Assembly: GCA_036377055.1 (NCBI GenBank)
Contig: DASUZD010000173.1
Coordinates: 1-35,346, forward strand
Length of the DNA: 35,346 nt
Origin: DASUZD01 sp036377055
GTDB lineage: Bacteria > Actinomycetota > Thermoleophilia > Gaiellales > Gaiellaceae
Direction: 5' to 3'
Shown: piece by piece, positions 17,001-24,339 of the stretch
Layout: each line of letters begins with the position of its first letter
Position numbering within the stretch: the stretch's first letter is position 1
Notes under the pieces: model-generated
Told to the model about the DNA's origin: nothing
Databases searched by the model: none
The model's input: the letters and a program-made list of their open reading frames with translations, nothing else
Made by a program: the position numbers and the translations under genes

Positions 17001-17692
17001 TCGGGGCGAGCGGGGACAGTCCCCGCTGGCCCGAAGGGCCGAGGCTCGGCGCGCGCAGCGCTGGCGTCGGCGAGCACGGCCTCGACGAGCTCCGGCGCGA
17101 TCCCGACCGCCTCGCCGGTCAGCTCGCGCCAGCGCTCGAGCGGGCCCCGAATCGCTTCGCGCGCCGCCTCGCGATCGAGGTGGTCGAGACGCAGGTGGTT
17201 CGCGAACACGTTCGGGAGCCCGCCCGTGAAGGCGTCCAGCTGGGCGAGCGAGTCCTCGCGCACGGCGATCAGCACGTTCGTCCGCGGCGCGCGCCGCAGC
17301 AGCTCCGGCAACTCGGCGACGAGCGTCCCCGGCGCATTCGGTGGACGGTTGTAGACGAAGTACTCCTCGAACTGGTCGAGGATCAGGTAGGTCTCGCGGG
17401 CAGAGTCGAGCGCCTCGAGCGGGCCGAGCGGCGAGCCCGCCCACGAGTCGTGGACGATCACCTCGGCCTCGGGCGCGACACGACGCAGCTCTCGAGCAAC
17501 CCCGGCACGTAGGATCGAGCTCTTGCCGACGCCGCTCTCGCCGTAGAGAACGGTCAGCCGCGACGCGAGCAGGTTCGCGACGAGCACGTCGCGCTCGCGA
17601 CCGCGCCCGAAGAAGAGCAGCGCGTCGACCTCGGTGTCGTCGAAGGCGCTGAGCCCCTTGTACGGGCCCGGCGGCGCGGCGATCGCCGTCAC
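14090..17692 (-). CDS. nSTAND NTPase with transmembrane segment and ~16 WD40 repeats
   Basis: The 1200-residue protein starts at the GTG at 17692, which overlaps the stop of the SARP-SIR2 gene. It opens with PGPYKGLSAFDDTEVDALLFFGR (about residues 8-30), the entry motif of nSTAND1 NTPases. Walker A GESGVGKS (51-58), Walker B YLILDQFEEYFVY (102-114) and IAVREDSLAQLDAF follow. Residues ~221-264 are an insertion of three 16-residue repeats encoded by 48-bp REP units, placed just before the conserved IEAPFLQLVLERIW. A helical sensor region, one hydrophobic segment (LLALAVGSLVALVCVAAIAVYAW, ~416-438) and about 16 WD40 blades (recurring SFSPDG and ARLW) follow. The tail YRCDLCGGLDELLALA is typical of this family. 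STAND proteins are ATP-dependent signal switches, with WD40 blades as the likely sensor. Confidence 0.92.
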   Translation of the reverse strand: MTAIAAPPGPYKGLSAFDDTEVDALLFFGRGRERDVLVANLLASRLTVLYGESGVGKSSILRAGVARELRRVAPEAEVIVHDSWAGSPLGPLEALDSARETYLILDQFEEYFVYNRPPNAPGTLVAELPELLRRAPRTNVLIAVREDSLAQLDAFTGGLPNVFANHLRLDHLDREAAREAIRGPLERWRELTGEAVGIAPELVEAVLADASAARAEPRPFGPAGTVPARPEAPGPPGPAGTVPARPEAPGPSEPMGTVPARPEGRIEAPFLQLVLERIWAREREADSPVLRMETLHELGGAEAIVRDHLRHALDALSVEEQDVAASMFGHLVTPSGTKIAHRSGDLAQYASVRERELEPVLLALSRDRILRAVDGAGGAERYEIFHDVLAEPVLAWRSERELERERAAADRRHRRLLALAVGSLVALVCVAAIAVYAWTQRSDARHAARVALARELTASAFSQLSTDPELSLLLAREAAARERTTAVEDVLRSALVASRVRSVLRAPVRAVLRGTGSGAPEASFSPDGSRLVLTSPDGRARVVDARSGRLLYRLHASGITRAVFGPGGTLIVTADRDGHIGLWSANGGALVASLGAGAPVSGLAVSRDGAYAAVGESDGSIGIWRLARQEQIAVLAAGGPVDHVEFSPRGRLLLSVAGRRVVRVFDVGAGSFVADLPVRSRVASASFSRGGRLVVTAGSDRVARIWNAETGALVHAFPPAGGQLFGAALSPGGKLLATASADGITRVYDRASGEQVATIAGHTNYVTSVAWSPDGKFVVTGSRDRTARISKADGGLPVVVLSGHSGPVVDAFFSPDGRSVLTTSDDGTARIWEGGAEPRLEVLSVERAPVEEASFSGDGRRVVSAGANGTAIVSSLATRKQLALLAGRPPLVGAELDRHGTLALTAGTDPTARLWRVSDGHVLQILHHDGPVTSASFSPDDRLVVTTSADRTARLWRSSDGRLLHVLRASAPVADAAFSPDGTRVATAAGRTVAVWDVASGRLLDRLTGHDGAVLKVAFSPAGDLVLTASADGAARLWRASDGASVATLRGHRAPLTDAEFSKDGRLVVTSSRDHDARLWAVPSGRLVGVLSGHFGTVSAAAFSPDGRWVVTAGPSSAGLWNVRTRSLLFYLRGDTDLLTSASFSPDGRTILTSSRDGTVRTYRCDLCGGLDELLALASRELGRTGRTLTPAERRRYLHD
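14963..14975. repeat. REP copy F inside a WD40 blade of the nSTAND gene
   Basis: On the coding strand the core GGGGACAGACCCC encodes Gly-Thr-Asp-Pro within LTAGTDPTARLW, where other blades have ASADG-ARLW. The match extends beyond the core (GGCGGGGACAGACCCCAC, then GGCCCGGC, with one base missing against clusters A and I). Part of the flank is the normal Thr-Ala-Arg codon run, so only the core needs explaining. Confidence 0.55.
16916..17024. repeat. REP cluster G: 3 x 48-bp in-frame array inside the nSTAND domain
   Basis: GGGGACAGTCCCC copies lie at 16916-16928, 16964-16976 and 17012-17024, exactly 48 bp apart, with near-identical spacers (CCTCGGGGCGAGC). Each unit adds 16 codons on the minus strand (Gly-Thr-Val-Pro-Ala-Arg-Pro-Glu...). 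The frame of the NTPase is preserved on both sides. Confidence 0.93.
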
Positions 17693-19320
17693 GCCGAGGC
17701 CTCCGCCGCCCCGACTCCCGCGTAGCGGCCGAGCGCGCCCGCGTACTCGTCGAGCGGCGCGTCGATCAGGTCGATCGTGCGGGAGCGCCAGAACTCGCGC
17801 TCCAGAGCCGGCGCCCCCGGCAGCACCGCCCACGAGCGGTACGACGGCCCGTCGCCGCCCCAGATCCGCGCGAGCACGAGGCGCAGGTTCCAGTCCCGCA
17901 GGCCGAAGCCGAGGAAGAGCAAATGGCTCCGCCGCAGGCGCGCAGCGAGCGCGACGGGCAGCGCCTGCGCGACCTCCGCGTCGGCGAGGTAGCCGATGTA
18001 GTCGTCCTCGGTGACGACGAAGCTCTCCCACGCCCGCGCGGGGTCGCGGTCGAGGCCGCCGTGCAGCTTGAGGATGATCGTCCGCCGCTCGAGCGAAAGC
18101 TCGGTCGCGTAGGTGTTCGGGACGTGGACGACCGTCGCGCTGCCGTCCGGCCGGACGTGGCAGAAGCGGCCACGCTCTCGGCCCGAGGCGAGGTACGAGA
18201 CGACGTCGAACTCCTCGCCCGCGTCGAGGAACGCCTGCTCGAGAGCGAGGTCGTAGCTCGTCGTGACGATCAGCTGGTGCGGCGCGCCGCGGTCGCGGAG
18301 GAGCGGCGGCAGCGCGGCGAGGAGCCGGTGCACCGGGCTCGGCGCCGCGTGCGCGGCCAGGAGGTCGTGGAGCTCGTCGTACAGCGGGCCGGCGCCCTTC
18401 GTGAGCGCGACGTACTGCGCGACGCGCGTCAGCTCCCCCGCCTCGTCGGGCGGGTACGCGAACCGCCGCGCCAGCCGCTCGGCGAGCTCGCTCACCGAGG
18501 CGCCGAGCACCGGCACGAGGCGCCCGGAGAAGAGCGCCGCGGCGACCTCGCCGAGGTGGTCGTCGTCCGCCGCGGGCGCGGCCGCCGTAGGGAGCACGAC
18601 CTCCTGGCGCAGGATGCTCGCGTGGAGCTGCTGGAGCTGCGGGCTCGGGTCGACGCCGAGCTCTCCGACCAGGGTCCGCCTCGCCGTCTGATACGCGCTC
18701 AGCGCGTCGGCTTGCCGGCCGGCGCCGTAGAGCGCGAGCATCAGCTGCCCGCGCAGCCGTTCGCGAAGCGGGTGCTGCGCGACAAGCGACTCCAGCTCCG
18801 GCACGAGCTCGGCGTGAGCGCCGCGCTCGAGGTCGGCCTCGATCGCTTCCTCCTGTGTCGTGATGCGGAGCTCCTCGAGGCGGCGCGCCTCGGGAAGTGC
18901 GAACGAGTCGAACGCGAACTCGGCGAGCGCCGGCCCACGCCACAGAGCGAGCGCCTCGCGCAGCGTCCGCGCACGCTCCTCCGCAGCGACCCCACGGGCT
19001 GCCGCCACCAGTTGCTCGAACCGCCCGAGGTCGATCGCCTCCGCCTCGACGGCGAGCACATACCCCGGCGGCCGCGTTCGCAGCAGGTCGCCGCCGAGCA
19101 GCTTCCTGAGCGCGGAGATCGAGTTCTGGAGCGACGCCGTCGCGGTCTTCGGCGGCTGCTCGCCCCAGAGCGCGTCGACGAGGAACTCGGTCGAGACCAC
19201 CTCGCGTGCGCGAAGGAGCAGGACGGCGAGCACGGCGCGCTGCTTCTGGCCGCCCAGAGGCAGCGGCTCGTCGTCGTCGGCCAGCACCTCGAGCGGACCG
19301 AGGATGCGGAACTGCTTCAC
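17689..19320 (-). CDS. SARP-type regulator (wHTH + BTAD) fused to a SIR2-like domain
   Basis: The protein has 543 residues. Residues 1-95 form an OmpR-type winged helix (FRILGPLEVLADDDEPLPLG, QKQRAVLAVLLLRA, LVDALWGEQPPKTA, SLQNSISALRKLLG, PPGYVL). Residues ~97-245 are the bacterial transcriptional activator domain (DLGRFEQLV, LREALALWRGPALAEF, HPLRERLRGQLMLALYGAGRQADALSAY, LGVDPSPQLQQLH). Residues ~255-530 are SIR2_2-like: LVPVLGASVS (268-277), IVTTSYDLALEQAF (351-364), IILKLHGGLD (415-424), TEDDYIGYL and FLGFGLRDWNLRLVLARIW (469-487). The first half predicts DNA binding and the second NAD binding. The Asn of the usual TTNYD is Ser (355), while the His in KLHG (420) is kept. The GTG start at 19320 lacks a clear ribosome-binding site, and the TGA overlaps the nSTAND GTG. 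Confidence 0.9.
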   Translation of the reverse strand: MKQFRILGPLEVLADDDEPLPLGGQKQRAVLAVLLLRAREVVSTEFLVDALWGEQPPKTATASLQNSISALRKLLGGDLLRTRPPGYVLAVEAEAIDLGRFEQLVAAARGVAAEERARTLREALALWRGPALAEFAFDSFALPEARRLEELRITTQEEAIEADLERGAHAELVPELESLVAQHPLRERLRGQLMLALYGAGRQADALSAYQTARRTLVGELGVDPSPQLQQLHASILRQEVVLPTAAAPAADDDHLGEVAAALFSGRLVPVLGASVSELAERLARRFAYPPDEAGELTRVAQYVALTKGAGPLYDELHDLLAAHAAPSPVHRLLAALPPLLRDRGAPHQLIVTTSYDLALEQAFLDAGEEFDVVSYLASGRERGRFCHVRPDGSATVVHVPNTYATELSLERRTIILKLHGGLDRDPARAWESFVVTEDDYIGYLADAEVAQALPVALAARLRRSHLLFLGFGLRDWNLRLVLARIWGGDGPSYRSWAVLPGAPALEREFWRSRTIDLIDAPLDEYAGALGRYAGVGAAEASA

Positions 19321-19355
19321 AAGCGGGTTGTAACGCCTTTCGCCCTCGATTACGA

Positions 19356-19396
19356 GCGGCCGTTAGTGGGCCGTGAGAGCGGCATTAGAGGCCCGT
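19356..19396. promoter_or_regulatory. direct repeat with 22-bp spacing upstream of SARP-SIR2
   Basis: GCGGCCGTTAGTGGGCCGT at 19356-19374 is repeated imperfectly as GCGGCATTAGAGGCCCGT at 19379-19396. The heptamers GTTAGTG (19362) and ATTAGAG (19384) are exactly 22 bp apart. SARP regulators are known to bind direct heptamer repeats spaced 11 or 22 bp. The site lies ~42-76 bp before the SARP-SIR2 start and 26-66 bp before the divergent secreted-protein start, so it could serve either gene. Confidence 0.4.
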
Positions 19397-19421
19397 TCGA
19401 GGCCGGTTCGACGGTGGCCGC

Positions 19422-20732
19422 ATGGCTACCACAACTCATCTCAACATCCTCGGCGCAGCGGTCGCAGCCGCCGTCGCCCTCATCCCTTCGACCTCGTCCG
19501 CGCCCGCGATGCCTGCCTGGGCGGCACGGCTCGACGCCGACGAGCTCGCCCTCGTCGGCTACGCCGGCCATGTCCCCGACTCGAAGAAGCCGAAGCTGAC
19601 CGCGTACTTCGCGCGCGAGAGCTACCGGCCCCGTTCGACCGCCTCGCTCGTGATCACGGACACGGCCGGAAGCGTCATGCTCCAGGTCTTCCGCTGCGGC
19701 GGCGCGACCGAGCGACCGACGATGGCGAACGACGTACTGCTCGGCGCTCCGGTCACGCAGCCGGTCTCGATCGGCGCAGTGCGCGGGCGGCGGGTCGTGC
19801 CCGTCCGCCTCGGCAACTGGCCGAGCGGCGTCTACTTCGTTCAGCTGACGGCGGGCGCGGCGCGCGTCGGCTACGCCACGTTCGTGCTTCGGCCGCGCGT
19901 GCTCGGGATGAATCGCGTTGCGATCGTCCTGCCGACGCAGACCTGGCAGGCGTACAACTTCCGCGACGACGACCGCGACGGCGTGCCGGACACCTGGTAC
20001 GCGGCGGGCAAGACCGCGCGGCTGATCCGGCCGTTCCTGAACCGCGGCGTCCCGCCCCACTTCAAGTACTACGACGCGCCGTTCCTGCGCTGGGCCGAGA
20101 CAACCGGCCGCGCGGCTGACTATCTCTCCGATGCCGACCTGAACGCGACCTCCGGCGCCCGGCTCCGGCGCGCCTACGAGCTCGTCGTCTTCGAGGGACA
20201 CCACGAGTACGTGACGACGCACGAGTACGACGCCGTCGTGCGGTTCCGGAACCTCGGCGGCAACCTCATGTTCCTCTCCGCGAACAACTTCTTCTGGAAG
20301 ATCACGAAGCGCGGCTCGATGATGACGCGCGTGGCCAAGTGGCGCGACCTCGGGCGGCCGGAGGCGGCGCTGATCGGCGTCCAGTACTACCGCAACGACA
20401 TGGGCGAGCACCGCGGGCCGTGGATCGTCCAGAAGGGCGCTGCCCGTGAGCGGTGGCTGCTTGCCGGCACGAAGCTCGCGGTCGGCACGCCGTTCTCCAG
20501 CGGCGGGATCGAGGCCGACGAGGTGACCTCGAAGTCGCCCCGTGGCGTCCGGGTCGTCGCGAAGATCCCGAATCTCTACCGCGACGGCCGCGACGCGGAC
20601 ATGACCTACTACGAGACTGCGGCCGGCGCGAAGGTCTTCGCCGCGGGTGCATTCACGATCGCCGGCTCGGTCGCGGAGCCGCAGGTGCGGCAGCTGCTCG
20701 ACAACCTCTGGCGCCGGCTCTCGAGCGACTGA
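19422..20732 (+). CDS. secreted N,N-dimethylformamidase beta-subunit-like protein
   Basis: The 436-residue protein begins with a signal-peptide-like stretch (ILGAAVAAAVALIPSTSSAPAMP). A beta-rich N-terminal region follows (SYRPRSTASLVITDTAGSVMLQVFRCG, PSGVYFVQLTA). The C-terminal region carries IVLPTQTWQAYNFRDDD, VVFEGHHEYVTTHEYDAV and the GGNLMFLSANNFFWKI motif. This layout is that of the DMFase large-subunit C-terminal domain family, an unusual glutamine-amidotransferase-like fold. True DMFase activity needs an Fe site that I cannot verify, so only family-level naming is justified. It is divergent from the SARP-SIR2 gene and shares its upstream region. Confidence 0.75.
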   Translation: MATTTHLNILGAAVAAAVALIPSTSSAPAMPAWAARLDADELALVGYAGHVPDSKKPKLTAYFARESYRPRSTASLVITDTAGSVMLQVFRCGGATERPTMANDVLLGAPVTQPVSIGAVRGRRVVPVRLGNWPSGVYFVQLTAGAARVGYATFVLRPRVLGMNRVAIVLPTQTWQAYNFRDDDRDGVPDTWYAAGKTARLIRPFLNRGVPPHFKYYDAPFLRWAETTGRAADYLSDADLNATSGARLRRAYELVVFEGHHEYVTTHEYDAVVRFRNLGGNLMFLSANNFFWKITKRGSMMTRVAKWRDLGRPEAALIGVQYYRNDMGEHRGPWIVQKGAARERWLLAGTKLAVGTPFSSGGIEADEVTSKSPRGVRVVAKIPNLYRDGRDADMTYYETAAGAKVFAAGAFTIAGSVAEPQVRQLLDNLWRRLSSD

Positions 20733-20751
20733 CGCGGGCGGCGCGAACGGC

Positions 20752-20906
20752 GGGGACAGTCCCCGGTGGCCCAAGCGGACGTGCCGGGTCGAGGCGGTTG
20801 GGACAGTCCCCAGTGGCCCGAGCGGACGTGCCGGGTCGAGCCATTGGGGACAGTCCCCGCTCGCCCCGGCGGACGGTGATGGGTGGAGCCGGTGGGGTCT
20901 GTCCCC
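20752..20906. repeat. REP cluster H between convergent genes
   Basis: Copies lie at 20752-20764, 20799-20811 (first base T), 20846-20858 and 20894-20906, with steps of 47, 47 and 48 bp. The spacer GCGGACGTGCCGGGTCGAG is shared by the first copies. The first three read forward and the fourth reverse, so the array ends in an inverted pair. It lies between the stops of the DMFase-like and PQQ-propeller genes. Confidence 0.9.
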
Positions 20907-20925
20907 GCTGGCCCGGCGGGCGGCT

Positions 20926-22170
20926 CTACCGCGCCGGTTCCATGCCGTAGAGGCGGCCCCAGCCGACGAGGTAAAGGCGACGCCTGTCCGCGACGACGGG
21001 CGAGTACTTCCCGTCCGGAAACGTCCAGAGCAAGCGCCCCGTGCGGGCGTCGAGGCCGTAGGTGCGCTCGGCGAAGGTCGAGAAGTAGACGACGCCGTCG
21101 ACTACCGAGGCCGAGCCCGAGATCGGCCCGTTCGCGCGAAAGCGCCAGCGCAGCTCGCCCGTCGCGGCGTCGAGCGCGTAGAAGTCGTGGTCGTAGGAGC
21201 CGACGAGGACGAGGTCGCGCCAGACCGCCGGCGAGGCGTAGACGTAGCCGCCGGTCCCGTACGACCACCGAAGCTTCCCCGTCTCGGCGCCGAACGAGTA
21301 GACCTTCCCGTCGGTCGAGCCGATGTAGACGCGGTCGTACGCCACGGCCGGCGTCGAGTAGAACGTCCCGGAGCCGCCGAGCCGCGGCTGTCCCGACGCG
21401 CGCCAGACCTCGCGCCCGCTCCACGCGTTCAGCGCGTAGACGCGCCCGTCATACGAGCCGATGTAGATCCGGCCCGCGGCGAAGGCAGCCGAGCCTTTGA
21501 TCTTGCCGCCGGTCGCGAACGTCCAGACCGTCCTGCCCGTCCGCTCGGACAGCGCGTAGACGCGCCCGAGCCAGTCGCCCACGTAGACGAGCCCGCCGAC
21601 GACGAGCGGCGACGACTCGGTTGGCCCGATCACCCGGCGCCAGCGGACCCCGCCGTTCCGCGTGTCGAGCGCGAGCACGATCCCGTCCGCGCCGGGTGTC
21701 GCCGAGTCGCACGCGTGACCGATGAACGTCACCACGACGAGGTGGCGGTGGACGGCCGGCGAGGCCCAGCCGCAGCGACCGGTCGCCCGGCGCCAGATCG
21801 TCCTGCCGGTGCGCGCGTCGAGCGCGTAGAAGCGCCCGTCGAAGGTCGGCAGGAAGACGCGCCCACCCGCCACCGCAGGCGGAAACTCGAGCAGCGTGCG
21901 GCCGTGGAAGGTCCAGCGGCGGCGGAACGGCGGCCGGAGCCTGACCGCGGGCGCAAAGCGAAGGCGCGCCGCGTCGAAGCCGTACGTCAGCCAGGCACCC
22001 GCCTCGTCGGGCCGAGCCGGCCGCGCCGCCGCCCGCCGAGGAAGCCGGAACTCGACAGTCGGAGAGCCGCGCACGTCGCGCCCCTCGTGACGGACGTACA
22101 GGACGTACCCACCGCCGGCCCCGAGGAGCGCGAGCGCGGCCGCCGCGCCGACGAGGAGCGCTCGTCTCAC
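20926..22170 (-). CDS. membrane-anchored PQQ-like beta-propeller protein
   Basis: The 414-residue protein has an N-terminal signal anchor (LLVGAAAALALLGAGGGYVLYV). It then has repeated blades of the YALDARTGRTIWR type: FYALDARTGRTIW, VLALDTRNGGVRW, VYALSERTGRTVWTF, VYALNAWSGREVW, VYSFGAETGKLRW, FYALDAATGELRWRF, YGLDARTGRLLWTF. Seven to eight blades fit a PQQ-repeat propeller as in BamB or quinoprotein dehydrogenases, but no dehydrogenase residues are evident, so it is probably a binding or scaffold protein at the outer face of the membrane. It lies 25 bp downstream of the MFS gene on the same strand and could be the last gene of that run. Confidence 0.88.
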   Translation of the reverse strand: MRRALLVGAAAALALLGAGGGYVLYVRHEGRDVRGSPTVEFRLPRRAAARPARPDEAGAWLTYGFDAARLRFAPAVRLRPPFRRRWTFHGRTLLEFPPAVAGGRVFLPTFDGRFYALDARTGRTIWRRATGRCGWASPAVHRHLVVVTFIGHACDSATPGADGIVLALDTRNGGVRWRRVIGPTESSPLVVGGLVYVGDWLGRVYALSERTGRTVWTFATGGKIKGSAAFAAGRIYIGSYDGRVYALNAWSGREVWRASGQPRLGGSGTFYSTPAVAYDRVYIGSTDGKVYSFGAETGKLRWSYGTGGYVYASPAVWRDLVLVGSYDHDFYALDAATGELRWRFRANGPISGSASVVDGVVYFSTFAERTYGLDARTGRLLWTFPDGKYSPVVADRRRLYLVGWGRLYGMEPAR

Positions 22171-22195
22171 GGGGTGAGCGTAGAGATCGCTACGG

Positions 22196-23407
22196 TCAGG
22201 CGGTCAGCGGACGCGCCCGCGCTGCCCCACGCTGCCTGAGCCCGACGAGCCCGATGCCGAGCCGCGCGATGGTCTGTACCGCTGCGACCGCGAGGAAGAC
22301 CGGCGCCGAGCCCCAGGCGTCGAGCGCCGGCCCGGCGCCGAGCACGGCGAGCGGGCCGCCGATCGAGCTCACGGTGAGCACCGCCGTCGACGCCTTCGCG
22401 CGGACGGACACGGGCGTCCGCAGCGTGTACGTCGCGTGCAGCGCCGGGTTGACGAGCCCGTTGACGACACCGGCGGCGAGCAGCACGCTCGCGTATCCCG
22501 CGACCGGGAGCGAGAGGGCGAGCAGCCACAGCGGCAGCGACTCCACCATCATGCCGGCGCTCGTCACGAGCAGCGGGTCGCGGCTCGACAGCCGGTACGC
22601 GAGCCCGTTCCCGACCAGCGCCCCGAGGCCAAACGCCGCGAACAGCCACCCTGCGACCTTCGCGTCGCGTCCGAAGTGGGAGTACGCGAGCACCGGGAAG
22701 GCAAGGAAGAGCGCCTGCCACGAGCTGTCGATCACGACCATTCCGGCCGACCACACCCGGAGCAACGGGTCGCGGAGGAGAAAGCGAAGGCCCGCGAGGA
22801 GGCCGCCGCCGTCCTCGGCCGGCGCGTCCGCACCGCGTCGCGGCACGAAGAGGCCGACGAGTGCGAGGGAGGTGAAGAACGTCGCGGCGTCGACGACGAG
22901 GAGCGCCGGAGCGCCGACCACCCCGATCAGGAGGCCGGCGATCGCAGGCCCGAGCAGCATCGTCACGCGTGTTGCGCCCTGGAGGAACGCGTTCGCGCGC
23001 GTCACGAGCGCCTGGTCCTCGCCGAGGAGCTCGGGCAGGACGACGCGCTGCGCGCCAAAGTACGGCGGGAAGAACGCGCCCGCGACAAAGACGATCGCGA
23101 GCAGGAGCCAGAAGTGGAGGAGTCCCGCCCAGTGGAGGGCGGGCACGAGCGCGAGCAGCGGCCCGCGCGCCGCGTCGCAGAGCATCATCGTCCGGCGGGC
23201 GCCCAGCCTCTGGAGGAGCGTGCCGCCGGGCAGGCCGAAGAGCGCGACGCCGGCGAGCTCCGCCGCGACGACGACGCCCGTCCGTGCCGCCGAGCCGGTC
23301 GTCACGAGGACGAACCACGGCAGCGCGAGCGCCGTCATCGCCGAGCCGGTCGTCGAGACGACCTCCGCCGCGAGGAGCGCGGCGAGCCAGCGGCTCCGGA
23401 GCCTCAT
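22196..23407 (-). CDS. MFS transporter (MFS_3 / EntS-like)
   Basis: The 403-residue protein has about twelve hydrophobic segments, including WLAALLAAEVVSTTGSAMTA, VVVAAELAGVALFGLPGG, WLLLAIVFVAGAFFPPYFG, LLVVDAATFFTSLALVGLFV and VLLAAGVVNGLVNPALH. The loop GLPGGTLLQRLGARRTM corresponds to the MFS signature between helices 2 and 3. The overall pattern resembles the DHA3-type exporters. Substrate unknown. Its ATG overlaps the stop of the DUF4097 gene by 4 bp, so the two are coupled. The combination of a DUF4097 protein with an exporter under a ribbon-helix-helix regulator suggests an envelope-stress or export function (inference). Confidence 0.88.
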   Translation of the reverse strand: MRLRSRWLAALLAAEVVSTTGSAMTALALPWFVLVTTGSAARTGVVVAAELAGVALFGLPGGTLLQRLGARRTMMLCDAARGPLLALVPALHWAGLLHFWLLLAIVFVAGAFFPPYFGAQRVVLPELLGEDQALVTRANAFLQGATRVTMLLGPAIAGLLIGVVGAPALLVVDAATFFTSLALVGLFVPRRGADAPAEDGGGLLAGLRFLLRDPLLRVWSAGMVVIDSSWQALFLAFPVLAYSHFGRDAKVAGWLFAAFGLGALVGNGLAYRLSSRDPLLVTSAGMMVESLPLWLLALSLPVAGYASVLLAAGVVNGLVNPALHATYTLRTPVSVRAKASTAVLTVSSIGGPLAVLGAGPALDAWGSAPVFLAVAAVQTIARLGIGLVGLRQRGAARARPLTA

Positions 23408-24231
23408 CGGTCGAGGTCCGGAACCGCCGCGGCGCGCGCGACGTGGACGTCGCCGCTCATGGACTGGGCGCGCACCTCGACGCGCGGGCCCTCCTCCGTG
23501 TCGGCCGGCGGCGCGCCTCCGACCTCGAGGTCCGATGTCGTCTCACCGCTCATCGACGCGAGGTCGAGCCAGGCGGCAGAGCCCTGCCGGATCCCGATCC
23601 AGATGTCGCCGGAGGCCGAGCGCAGGGAGACCTGTCCGCTCGTGATCGAGCCGATCCGCTGGTCGCCCGACGCCGTCTGCACCGTGAGCGACGTTTCGGC
23701 GGCGCCGATCGCGACGTCGCCCGACGCCGTGCGCACCTTCGCCTCGCGCCCGATGCGCTCGACCTCGACGTCGCCGGACGCCGCGTCCGCCCTCAGCGAG
23801 CCGCCAACTGCGCCGAGCCGCAGATCGCCGCTCGCCGCCTTGACCTTCGCGTCGCCCGCGACCTCGCCGAGCTCGACGTCGCCGGAGGCCGACTCGACGT
23901 CGGCGGAGGCGAAGCCGCCGGACGCCTTGACGTCCGCCGAAGCGGCGCTGATCTCCAGCCCGCTGCCGCGCGGGCACCGTACGCGGAGGCCGACCTCGGC
24001 TCCCCGGCCGAAGAGCCGGAACCCGCGCTGCTCGGCCACGTCCACGACGAGCAGGCCGTCGCGAAAGTCCACGCGCGCCTCTTCGACCGCGGCGCGACTG
24101 TCGTCGCCGCCGAGCGGCTCGAGCTCGACCGTCGTCTCAGTCACGTCGCCGGCCTCGACGAGGATCTCGCCGGCCGGGACATGCAGGTCGAGCCGGATCG
24201 GCTCGGTGGCCGCAAACGTCTCGCGCCTCAC
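23404..24231 (-). CDS. DUF4097 beta-helix protein (putative adhesin family)
   Basis: The 275-residue protein opens with a beta-sandwich-like start (IRLDLHVPAGEILVEAGDVTETTVEL). It then has a long run of short strands with recurring Ala-Ser-Gly-Asp: VESASGDVELGEV, VKAASGDLRLGAV, ADAASGDVEVERI, VRTASGDVAIGAA, VQTASGDQRIG, LRSASGDIWIG, MSGDVHVA. This is the DUF4097/YvlB-type right-handed beta-helix fold. It has no signal peptide and no membrane segment, so it is probably cytoplasmic. The GTG at 24231 overlaps the stop of a 32-codon ORF upstream. Confidence 0.88.
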   Translation of the reverse strand: MRRETFAATEPIRLDLHVPAGEILVEAGDVTETTVELEPLGGDDSRAAVEEARVDFRDGLLVVDVAEQRGFRLFGRGAEVGLRVRCPRGSGLEISAASADVKASGGFASADVESASGDVELGEVAGDAKVKAASGDLRLGAVGGSLRADAASGDVEVERIGREAKVRTASGDVAIGAAETSLTVQTASGDQRIGSITSGQVSLRSASGDIWIGIRQGSAAWLDLASMSGETTSDLEVGGAPPADTEEGPRVEVRAQSMSGDVHVARAAAVPDLDR

Positions 24232-24326
24232 TTGCCTCCCCCCTTCCTCCGCACTGGGAAGCGCCGCGGCGGGCGCTCGTCGATGCGCAGCTCGACGTGA
24301 CCGAAGACGAGTGGGAAGAAGGTCAT
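24228..24326 (-). CDS. 32-aa micro-ORF coupled to the DUF4097 gene
   Basis: The ATG at 24326 is preceded by an AAGGAG at 24334-24339 with 7-nt spacing, one of the best Shine-Dalgarno sequences in the window. The peptide starts MTFFPLVFGHVELRIDERPP and ends in a basic tail (RRKGGGK). Its TGA overlaps the DUF4097 GTG as GTGA. The stop of the upstream RHH gene is only 13 bp away. The good ribosome-binding site and two tight junctions argue for real translation, either as a small protein or as a leader that couples DUF4097 translation to the RHH gene. I do not recognise a family. Confidence 0.6.
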   Translation of the reverse strand: MTFFPLVFGHVELRIDERPPRRFPVRRKGGGK

Positions 24327-24339
24327 GGCTCCTCTCCTT

